This document shows positions 11,801 to 23,800 of a stretch of DNA of 64,000 nt, one piece after another. Source of the stretch: Liolophura sinensis (Eukaryota; Mollusca; Polyplacophora; Chitonida; Chitonidae); the NCBI RefSeq assembly GCF_032854445.1, contig NC_088302.1, positions 19,835,338 to 19,899,337 of the forward strand, given 5' to 3'. The translations under genes and the position numbers were made by a program. Under the pieces are notes generated by a model, which saw nothing but the letters and a program-made list of their open reading frames with translations, searched no databases and was not told where the DNA came from. Each line of letters opens with the position of its first letter. The first letter of the stretch is position 1.

Positions 11801-14800
11801 TCCCTGTACACCTGCCACAGTTCCTGTACACCTGCTACATATTCCCTGTACACATTTTACGTCGTCACTGTACACCTGCCAAATAGTCCCTGTCTCACTG
11901 TCTCACAGTCCCTGTACACCTGTCACACAGTAACAGTGCACCTGTCACATACTGTAGTCCCTGTACACCTGCCATATACTCGCTATGCACATGTCCCTAT
12001 GCACCTGTCTCACAGTCCCTGTACACTTGTTACACAGTAACAGTACATTTATCACATACTGTAGTCCCTGTACACCTGCTAAATAGTCCCTATGCACCTG
12101 TCTGACAGTTCCTGTACACCTGTCACATAGTAACAGTACATCTGTCACAAACTGTAGTCCCTGTAGTCCTCAGCAGTACCTGCTGACTTACCCTTATCAC
12201 TGGATACATGTCCCCTTAGACAGTCCACCTTGCTGAGAGCAACATAGTCCCTGTACACCTGCCTTACCTGTTGACTTATAGTGACCACTCTATACATGGC
12301 CTTTGAAAGTCCACCTTGCTGAGAGCAATATAGTCCTGTATATATTTCACATAGTCCCTGTATATATTTTACATAGCCCCTGTACATCTGCCAAATAGTC
12401 CCTGTACACCTGTCTCACAGTCCCTGTACACCTGTCACATAGTAACAGTGCACCTGTCATATAGTCCCTGCACACCTGCAGTACCTCTTGACTTACCCTG
12501 ACCACTGGATACATGTCCCTTAGATAGTCCACCTTGCTGAGAGCAACAAGGTCCCTGCACACCTGTCAAATAGTATAAGTACACCTGTCACAAGGTATAT
12601 ATCCCTGTACACCTGAAGTACCTGCTGACTTACCTTGACCACTGGATACATGTCCACTAGGTAGTCCACCTTGCCGAGAGCAACATAGTCCCTGTACACC
12701 TGCAGGACAAACTTCAGGTTGAGGTCCTTCCACATGTACGTGGGGTGTATTAGGTAAGCATTCACCTGTAGCCATGGCTCATTTTCTGGAAAACACAAAC
12801 CACCTGGCTTGAATGATATCAACACGTACATCATAATAATCAAGGATAAGAATGGCAATTGAAAAAAAAAAAATGAAAATATTTTATATTCCAAATGGAA
12901 CGAGTACCCCTAGTGAGTTAACAAGCAACATAAATGAGGGAGGGTGAGCATGAGAGAGGGGCTTTCCTCCTTCCTTGCTGGTTGAATATTTTGCATGTTT
13001 TCATTATGGTAAGATGTGCTGAGACAGCATTTCAGTCTACTAACCTATATGCTTTTGTGTGTGCATGAGTTCCACGATTGCCCTTGCTCCCTTCTACTCC
13101 CGTAATTGATCAGATCAGAACAGAGAGAGCACATGACTTTACCACGCATGTAAACTTTTTTTTGTAAATGTCATAAAATAGTCAGCATACAACCTGTTCC
13201 CAACGCAATATCACTTCAAGGCTTCTTAGTTACGTCTACAACAGAGCCCGGTTACTGCTGATATAGAGGAATATGCAAAGTGCAAAGAAGTCTCGCGTGA
13301 AAGGAGGTAGTAAAGCACCATTAATGGATCAAGCCCTCACCCGCTTTGGTTTGCACAGGCTGTGTAGCAGACAGGAAGAAAGTAAGATCTAATTGCCCTC
13401 ATACGAAACCTACAAGCCACCCCTCCCCCCCAAAGTTTTATTACAAATTTAAATGAATCTCAAGAGTCATATTTTTTGCTAGAACAAGTTGGAAATCTGT
13501 GAATCTGTGAAAAATTCTCATCCCTGAGTAAATGTGTTCAACCGGGTCCCTGATGCCATGAAGACTTGTGTCAGTAATATATTTACCTGGGTATTTATTG
13601 TAAGAAGACTTGTGTTAGTAATGTGTTTACCTGGGTTCCCAATATCATGAGGACTTATTATGTTTACCTACATGTGGGTGCTTTATGTCATGAGTGAGTG
13701 GTGAGTAAGCTGCCCCACCAGAGCCGTTCTACTGATACGGGTCAACCAGTCGTTGCACTATCCCCTTACTGCTAAACGCCAAGCATAACTACAACTCCCC
13801 CTTTAAAAGTCTTATATGTGACCCACCACCCCTGAAGCAGACGTTCTACCAACTGAGCCATCTGGGCCGTTTCCCTACGTCATGAAGACTTGTTAGTAAT
13901 GTGTTCAGCTGAGCCCTGATGTCATGAAGATTTGTGTTAGTAATGTGTTTAACTGGGTCCCCAATAGCATGAGGAGGTCTTAATAATTTGTTTAGCTGGG
14001 TCCCTGGGTCCCAAAAATTTGTCAGCAACATTTCTGTAACTGGGTCTTTGAGGTCATTAAGGCTTGTTAGTAATGTGTTTATCTGGGTCCTTGAGGTCAT
14101 TAAGAGTTGTATTAGTGATGTGTTTACCTGGGTCCCCAATGTCATGAGAATTTGTATCAGTAGTGTGTTTACCTGGGTTCACAATGTCATGAAGACTTGT
14201 TAGTAATGTGTTTTGTACATGTACCTGGGGCCCAGATGTCATGAAGATTGTTAGTAATGTATTTACCTAGGTTTCCAATGTCACCAAGGCTTGTTAGTAA
14301 TGTGTTTACCTGGTTCCCTGATCTCTTGAAGGCTTGTTAATAAGGTGTTTACCTGGGATCCCGTTGATATAAAGACTGGTGTCAGTAATGTGTTTACCTG
14401 GGTCACAAATGTCAGAAAGACTTTTTAGTAATGTGTTTATCTGGGTTCTTGATATCAGGAAGACTTATGTTAGAGATGTGTTACCTGAGCCCAGTTGTTC
14501 AAATTGTTCGGGTTATTATTAGGGTCCACACTAGTGTGGTAGAGAGACACATCTTGAAATCATTTGGATTATTAAGGGTCCATGCTAGTATCTTAACGGG
14601 ACACCTCTTGAAATTGTTCTGATTATTCTCCTTAGTCAACTCGTAAAAATGCAATATCTCGAAAAGGTAGTTTTGAATTTTATTGATAAGCTAAAAAAAT
14701 CTTCTGCTCCAAAAAGGCTAAACCTATCAAGATACACCTTTAATTTATATATATTGTAAAAACTTTTAGTTCAGTATGCAAATAAGGCCAAAACTGACTA

Positions 14801-17800
14801 ATGCATTTGACTCAAAAATAAATTTATTTTTAAAACCGCTTAAAATCATTAAACAATCACACTGCCTGGTGCTCCTTGAAATCACAATTACAAATCTGCA
14901 AGAATTATGTTTGTACTTGGTGTTGTTTTCATGAGGGAAAAAAATTGGACAAAACCGTCCTATGTAAGTAACACAGAAGCTTTGTGCTAGACTGCATGGA
15001 ACCACTGATTGCAGTTGAAAGTGGCAATGGGCATCAGCTCTGCAACAATGTGTTCCTTCTCTCTTTTGTGGTCGGCTATCAGCAGAAGATCAAAGCCGCC
15101 TATTCTCTATGCTAGTCTTCGTACTTGGCCAACTGTAAATGATGCCTGGCAATCTAGGGTTCAATTCTATTACATTCCTTTCCATTTTGTTTTTCCGTGT
15201 TTTTTTCCACTATCATAAACTTTACAGACATCAGATTACCAGAAGTTAAAAGTCTAGTACTATGGACCCTGGCCATACAGTTCGACACCAGCTTTAATTT
15301 CTATTTGAAATTTTAACCAACATCAGCAGTAAATGTAATTATCCACTCAAAGTATAACAGCAGTAGATTAAGTTCATATTTATTTGACTGTTGCATAATT
15401 TTGCTGGCAGCAGGTACAAAACTGAAGACTTGGCTTAAAGTTAAATCTAAGATTAAGTTTTAACACAGTTTTCAATAACATGGCCCAGAGTCCCTGACTG
15501 AGTTCCTGACTTGTGACAGTAATGTATTCAGCTGGGTCCCTGATGTGATGAAGATTTGTGTCAGTAGTGTAATTACCTGGGTCCCCCAAGTCATGAGGGA
15601 CCACGCTGTGAGGTTTCAGAGGTTCCGTGTGGCCAGTAAACAGGAACTTCACCTGGCGCAAGTCTTCCTGCATTATCACTTCAGCTGAAATAACAACAAA
15701 CAACACTTCTAAGCCAATGAAGAGCAGTCTGGAAATAAACACAGCGAGCTTTGTTATTACATCCTGTTGAGACAAGGCAAGAACATCACATTTAAAATGA
15801 CATTATGACAATCAGTAGATTATGTTATGTAATATGTATTATGGGGACCTTAATACAATGCAATATGCCCATAATCCTTTTCCACAGACTAATTATTTGG
15901 TTGTTTGGTTAATTAGTTATTTGAATGACATGTGGTTGGTTAGTCAGTTATCCAAAAATCGAAAAAAAAATAAAATAAAATAAAACTAAAAATCCATCTT
16001 TTCATTTTTCAAATCTTAATATGGTTATAATTTTCCTGTTTTTTTCAAAGCCTTCTGATCCGGTGGGACAGTCCACTTTTCCCACAAATTAGATAATTGT
16101 AAAATTTAATTTCTATTCTTATATCCTCCTCTGACATTGGAAAAAGATATTTTCAGCTGGTAAAACAAGTATTTAAATTGGTTCAGCCTAATGGTCCTAA
16201 TTACAAAAATATAATCTGTTAATACATTATACTTTCGGAAGGCCCTCTGAGAAATGCATTAATCTCCAGAACCCGATACCACTCACATCACAGCTCTTTT
16301 GCCTTTCAATTCGTGTCAAAATGATGTCAATTTTGAGTTGGATTCTAGCTTCATACAGAAGCAAATACACTGCTGTATTAATCTGAATCAACAGTTGACA
16401 ATGTTGAAGTTCCAATTCATGACAATGACAGCAAATGTACAGGTTAGTTCAGGTTATGAGTTTTTCAGGCCAAGAATCTTTGGCTCTTATATGTATTTCC
16501 AGCAGCACTAGAAATACTGTCTGAAGACCTTGCATACAATCTACTGTTTTTAGTGAATTAAAGTCCTTATTTTTCTTCCCAGACACCCTTGCGAGAGTAT
16601 AATGTTTAAAGAGGTTATACTGTTAGTAATTCTAAATCTGTGCACTAATTCTGCAAGGCGAATAAGCCAGCGAGAGTCCTCAGGTTTGTAAGACTTACCA
16701 AATTCATACTGGATACACAGCTGTAACATGGGCCAAAGCATGGTGAGGGCAAAGGAGGCATAATGGTGGACATCATAGGTGTTGTACATCCTATACTCAT
16801 GGCCTGGTGACAGAAAACATACAGAGTGTATTGTCATGACGGAAAACACACCAAGTGTATAGTCATGCCAGAAAACACAAGGGCAAGGAGAGAGAAAAGG
16901 AGGCGTAATGGTGGACATCATAGATGTTGTACATCCTATACTCATGGCCTGGTGACAGAAAACATACAGAGTGTATTGTCATGACGGAAAACACACCAAT
17001 TGTATGGTCATGTCAGAAAACACAAGGGCGAAGAGAGAGAAAAGGAGGCGTAATGGTGGACATCATAGATGTTGTACATCCTATACTCATGGCCTGGTGA
17101 CAGAAAACATACAGAGTGTATTGTCATGATGGAAAACACACCAAGTGTATAGTCATGCCAGAAAACACAAAGGCGAGGAGAGAGAAAAGGAGGCGTAATG
17201 GTGGACATCATAGATGTTGTACATCCTATACTCATGGCCTGGTGACAGAAAACATACAGAGTGTATTGTCATGACGGAAAACACACCAAGTGTATAGTCA
17301 TGTCAGAAAACACAGAGGCGAGGAGAGAGAAAAGGAGGCGTAATGGTGGACATCATAGATGTTGTACATCCTATACTCATGGCCTGGTGACAGAAAACAT
17401 ACAGAGTGTATTGTCATGACGGAAAACACACCAAGTGTATAGTCATGTCAGAAAACACAAAGGCGAGGAGAGAGAAAAGGAGGCGTAATGGTGGACATCA
17501 TAGATGTTGTACATCCTATACTCATGGCCTGGTGACAGAAAACATACAGAGTGTATTGTCATGACGGAAAACACACCAAGTGTATAGTCATGTCAGAAAA
17601 CACAAGGGCGAAGAGAGAGAAAAGGAGGCGTAATGGTGGACATCATAGATGTTGTACATCCTATACTCATGGCCTGGGGACAGAAAACATACAGAGTGTA
17701 TTGTCATGACGGAAAACACACCAAGTGTATAGTCATGTCAGAAAACACAAGGGCGAAGAGAGAAAAGGAGGCGTAATGGTGGACATCATAGATGTTGTAC

Positions 17801-20800
17801 ATCCTATACTCATGGCGTGGTGACAGAAAACATACAGAGTGTATTGTCATGACGGAAAACACACCAAGTGTATAGTCATGTCAGAAAACACAAAGGCGAG
17901 GAGAGAGAAAAGGAGGCGTAATGGTGGACATCATAGATGTTGTACATCCTATACTCATGGCCTGGTGACAGAAAACATACAGAGTGTATTGTCATGACGG
18001 AAAACACACCAAGTGTATAGTCATGTCAGAAAACACAAAGGCGAGGAGAGAGAAAAGGAAGCGTAATGGTGGACATCATAGATGTTGTACATCCTATACT
18101 CATGGCCTGGTGACAGAAAACATACAGACTGTATTGTCATGACGGAAAACACACCAAGTGTATAGTCATGTCAGAAAACACAAGGGCAAGGAGAGAGAAA
18201 AGGAGGCGTAATGGTGGACATCATAGATGTTGTACATCCTATACTCATGGCCTGGTGACAGAAAACATACAGACTGTATTGTCATGACGGAAAACACACA
18301 AAGTGTATAGTCATGTCAGAAAACACAAGGGCAACGAGAGAGAAAAGGAGGCGTAATGGTGGACATCATAGATGTTGTACATCCTATACACATGGCCTGG
18401 GGACAGAAAACATACAGAGTGTATTGTCATGACGGAAAACACACCAAGTGTATAGTCATGTCAGAAAACACAAGGGCAAGGAGGGAGAAAAGGAGGCATA
18501 ATGGTGGACATCATAGATGTTGTACATCCTATACTCATGGCCTGGTGACAGAAAACATACAGAGTGTATTGTCATGACGGAAAACACACCAAGTGTATAG
18601 TCATGTCAGAAAACACAAGGGCAAGGAGAGAGAAAAGGAGGCGTAATGGTGGACATCATAGATGTTGTACATCCTATACTCATGCCCTGGGGACAGAAAA
18701 CACACAGAGTGTATTATCCCAATGAAAAACACTTCAAGTTTAATATCATTACAGGAAACACACTGAGTGTACTTCCACGATGGAAATCACAAGAGCATGG
18801 TGAGGGCAAAGGGGGGCATAATGGTGACATGCTTGGTAACTCAATAAATCAATTTCTAAACTGGAATTCTTGGAGCCAATGTTATAGAACAACTGGAAAC
18901 ATGATGCTGCATCACTCATACCCCACATATGGTTAAAAGGCAAACCGGACTTCAGGTGACACGAGCGGAAATAGCAGAGTTCCTGGGTTATAGAGATGAC
19001 CCATTTACGTCTGACTGATCAAAACTGATAACATGGAATTGCTTTTGATTTTCGCAATTTGTGCAATGTGCTTCCAATCAAATTGCAATATCTTGGTTGA
19101 GCAACATCCTAAAGACATAAAATTATGCTTTTTAAAACTTCCTGTGGGTATACTTCCTCGCTTGGCATTCAGCATGAAGGGGATAGTGCAACGACTGGTT
19201 GACCCATATCAGTATAATGGCTCGGGCGGGGCGGCTTGCTTGCCTTCGGTAAGTCGTCTCAGTGAAGCAGCACTAAATAAAAGAGCGGTGGAAATCCGTC
19301 CTGCAACAAGGAGGCACATTACACGTACATGCACCCTAATGATTCCTTCGTCGTCATATGACTGAAAAATTGTTGAGTACGACGTTAAACCCCAAGCACT
19401 CACTCACTCACTCACTCCTGTGGGTATAATTTATCAATGCATGTATACATTTGGCCTGGTGGTGCACTGGTCAAGATGTACACGTACTTCAGTTCATCTG
19501 ATACACATGAAACACATTTCTCTCAACACCATAATCTATAATGTATCTGGTAAGCCCTGTAACTTAAACACCTACCTTCCAGATAAGCAAATTTGCCATA
19601 CTCTTTGATGTGTGGATAAAATGGTTTGGCTTCAGTTTCACTGTCTGTCACATCAGAGAAATCATCTATGGGGTCTACCCATACCGTGCCTCCATCAGTG
19701 ATGAAGTACAACTCATTGAATAGGGCGGATTTATACCAGTTTGGAAGTTTGCTGCAATTGAAGAGAAAATAAGATATCCTGGTCATTTTGGTACCTAAAA
19801 CATACCATTACACGTGTAACTTGCTCTGTTCACTGTATAATATAGAATTTTTTTTTTTGATTTTTTTAGATTGATGTTTTACGCCGTACTCAAGAATATT
19901 TCACTTATACGACGGCGGCCAGCATTATGGTGGGTAGAAACCGGGGGAAACCCACGACCATCCGCAGGTTGCTGCAGACCTTCCCACTTACGGCCGCAGA
20001 GGAAGCCAGCATGAGCTGGACTTGAACTCACAGCGACCGCATTGGTGAGAGACTCCTGGGTCATTACGCTGCGCTAGCGTGCTAACCAACTGAGCCACGG
20101 AGGCCCCGTATAATATAGAACTCAATACTCAAGAATTTTTCACTTTCAGGATGGTGGCGAGTTGTATGCGTAGAGGAAAGCATCGTCCGAGGCTATACAT
20201 GTACATCAGTGATGGGCGACACGATAAGTTCTTGTGTGACATAACATCAGGCAAAACTGTAAGCAACAGAAAACTTGTGTTTTTGTGCAATCGTTCCAAA
20301 CTAGTGGAAGCGGTATAAATACCAATAAAACTGATTATAATTTAAGGGAAGAATCCAGATTATCTTGATCCTCTTTATTCAAAATATATTTTGAAGCACA
20401 AAGTCTTGGTAAATGGAGTAGGTCTGCAAGTTACATGTATGAAGCAGTCTGATATCTGTTTAACACATATATTAGATCTTTCCTTACGGATTCTGTAAGA
20501 TGGGACTTTGCCAAGCTTCAATCTTTTCCTCCCAAAATGGATAATGTTTGAAACAATGCCTGGCTAGGTCTGGAGAGGCATTTCCTTCTGTCCCAAACCA
20601 TCTGGTATAGCGCCTATACCAATGAAAAAAACACATCAATATAGTAATATCTTTGATTGATTGATTATTGTTTAATACTAAAAACCTTTTTTTGCTTATA
20701 GGATGGTGGTCAATTCTATGGTTGAGCAAACCAGTGTTTGGAACAAACCATTGACACCTGTTACACATAACACATAATATAATATATAATATATCTGAGG

Positions 20801-23800
20801 CATCAAAATATATTACAGACAACATGGACATTCATTTATTTTATTTATTTGATTGGTGTTTTACGCCGAACTCAAGAATATTTCACTTACACGACTGCGG
20901 CCAGCATTACTGTTTGAGGAAACCAGGCAGAGCCCGGGGGAAACCCACAACCATCAGCAGGCTGCTGACAGACCTTCCCATGTATGGCTGGAGAGGAAGC
21001 GACATTGAATATCAATATTAATATGAATAAATAAATGTTATTTTCATAAATTTCAGGCAAATGGTGGTTAATTCAGCTAAGGATTTGCATCGTCTATCAG
21101 CTTCTGACCAATGAGGTTGCAGACTTGAATCCACCTCTCCCTACTGAAGTTCTGCTGCGACTTTAAGGCAGAAGGCTTCTTCCACCCATGAGCTTTTTTT
21201 TTTAGAAGAACCTCAGTTTTTCATTTCATTGCCTATAAAGACAGAAAAAGTACTGCTGTTTATTCACGCACATTCTGAAAGCATTATTCTGTGTAGACTG
21301 GTAAAAACACACTTTTTGTGAAGCCCAGAAACTGGCCAATCCAATCAAGGTAGTTGTGGCTTCAAAATCAAATTAAAAATGTGCATAAATTGCACTGAAA
21401 GCTGCTCTTTCATATACAAAAAGCTCGAGAAATTAGGGTATTACAATATGAATTTCGCACTGGTCAAGATGTGTAGATGAAGCAGCAGGATTCTCTGTAC
21501 AGAGACAAAGTAATGATAAGATACTGTCTCAGAGAGAACAGTGTTTCTGGTTACTTTTCTTAGTATACCTGCATACCTTGCATAGCGTTTGCCGTTAGCA
21601 CCAAAATGAATGATGGGCATGTCCCATGTAAGGCACATTTCCACCTGCCCTGTGGAGTGAGCTTTGACAGTCCTCAGCCCACACACAGCCACGCCTACTT
21701 CCTCACTCTTCACAGTTCTGTTCTCTGAACCTTGAAAAAGACAACAACAAAAGTGATCCTCTACCCAATTTTAGTATGTACATGTATTTACAAAAACCTT
21801 AATGTAGAAATTACATTAAAATATACAAATGACTCTCATGACTTACATTTACCAATAACACCTTCCATGAAGTATATTTGCATATACATGATGTCAAAAG
21901 GGAAATTAGTTTTTCTGTAATTTTTAAACAATTTTAAGCATTATTTTTTTATATATTTGAAGAGTGAGTGAGTGAGTGCTTGGGGTTTAACGTTGTACTT
22001 AACAATTTTTCAGTCGTATGACGAACATAGTTGAAGAAGACAAAAAACTAGCGGGCTTTCTCCATGCGAATAAGCAATGTCCTAGACGTGTTTTAAATTA
22101 AACTACAAATTTTTAACTAAAGCTAAATCTTCAGCTAACAATGTAGTCATGACTATGGTAACCTTATAAATTCAACAGCACTGGAATGTATTAGAAATTT
22201 TACCTCGTGGTGTGCCTGGTTTTAGGCTGCCATTTTGCCACAAGTCCGACCACAACTCATGCCCTGAACCTTTGGGATTAAATGACAGCTTATGGCTTAC
22301 ACTCACACCATCCTGAAAGCAACAACAACGACATGAATCATCTGTGTCAGATTTGTAAAGTATTATGAAAGGAACCCAAATAGATTTATTTATCTGGTTA
22401 GTGTTTAATGTCATATCCAAGAATTTTGTAGGACATTTTGTCAGAATTAGTTAAGGACACTGCGCCCAGAAAGAACCAGGGTTCTTTACCCGGTACAGAA
22501 CAATTGTCCAGACTAAAACCACTGAGATTTATATATCCATTTATTTGATTGGTGTTTCATGACATGCTCAAGAATATTTCACTTATACAACAGCAGCCAG
22601 TGTTACGGTGGGAGGAAACCGAGGGAAACTTACAATAATCCACAGGTTGCTGCAAGACCTTCCCACATACGGCCCAAGACGAAGTCAGTATGACCTCGAC
22701 TTGAAATCACTAACCGCTAACCGCATGGGCCCCGAAGGCCCGAAAACCACTGAGATGTAATTTATAATACTTGATTGTTGTTTAAAGTCAGGCTCAAGAA
22801 TTTTTCACTTATACATGTTGTGCTGAGTAAACCACCGACCTTCATCAAGTACCTGACAAACCTTCGGACTCATAGCCACAGCCAAAACCGCAAGAGCTGT
22901 ATTTGAACACGCAACCTCATTGATCAAATATTCACTGAGATATAATGGGGCATGCCTGGACACAACATAAGTGTCCAGTGCAACATGATCCCCTCACATC
23001 CTAACTGCGCAAGCTTCAAGCTTTGTTCACAATATTTTCCCTTTACAGTAACTGCAGACAACACACATTTTTTCTATTAACCTCAAGTCAGAAACTTATA
23101 GTCAGAAACTGTGATATTGCACAGTGACAAAACTGCAGACATCCTACCCTTTGAGCTGCTGAGACACCATATGTACATGGCATGTGTTTGAACTGCTGAT
23201 GAATCATGACCCCAGATGCTGTAGACCCCTCACTGATGAATGGCTCGGTCCAGGCCCCACCAATTCCATCCTCCTTTGTCCCCAAACCATTTTTAAACGT
23301 GAATGTTACACTGACATCCACATCCTCTTCTCCACTGTTCTCAACTTGCCAAATAAACACAGCCACTGGCAGACATGTGTCCTGTCAAGCCACAAGAGTT
23401 GTAAATGAAACAAAACTTTGAATCAATTCTAATAAACAAGGACTAACAATTTTGTTCCATTATGCCCTGCAAAATTAATTTTAATAATATCTTTTTACTT
23501 ACTTCAGTTTTTTAGGTATAAGTAAACATGTAACACTGTATAAACCATTTATATATTGAATAAATAGATGTTAGTGAGCAAGTTAAGTCTGTAGATTAAA
23601 AGTACATGTACATGTCCTGGATCAACTATCCCCAGCTTTGTTGAACTCCACACTACAAATGTGTTTTTTTTTGGTACAGTGCATTTTATACAAACCTGAT
23701 AATCATGGGGGAATACTGGAGATATTTGACGACAGATGAGACGAATGTTTTGCTCAGGGATATCATACACAGTCCAGGACCGTGGGTAGAGACCTTGGTA

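Noticed and set aside
11667-12387. Repetitive frames on both strands rich in CTPV or VYRDY
   Set aside because: Minisatellite derived from exon 12, not an independent gene.
16740-18830. CRISPR-like regular array
   Set aside because: The units are full 145 bp tandem copies without unique spacers, in an animal gene intron.
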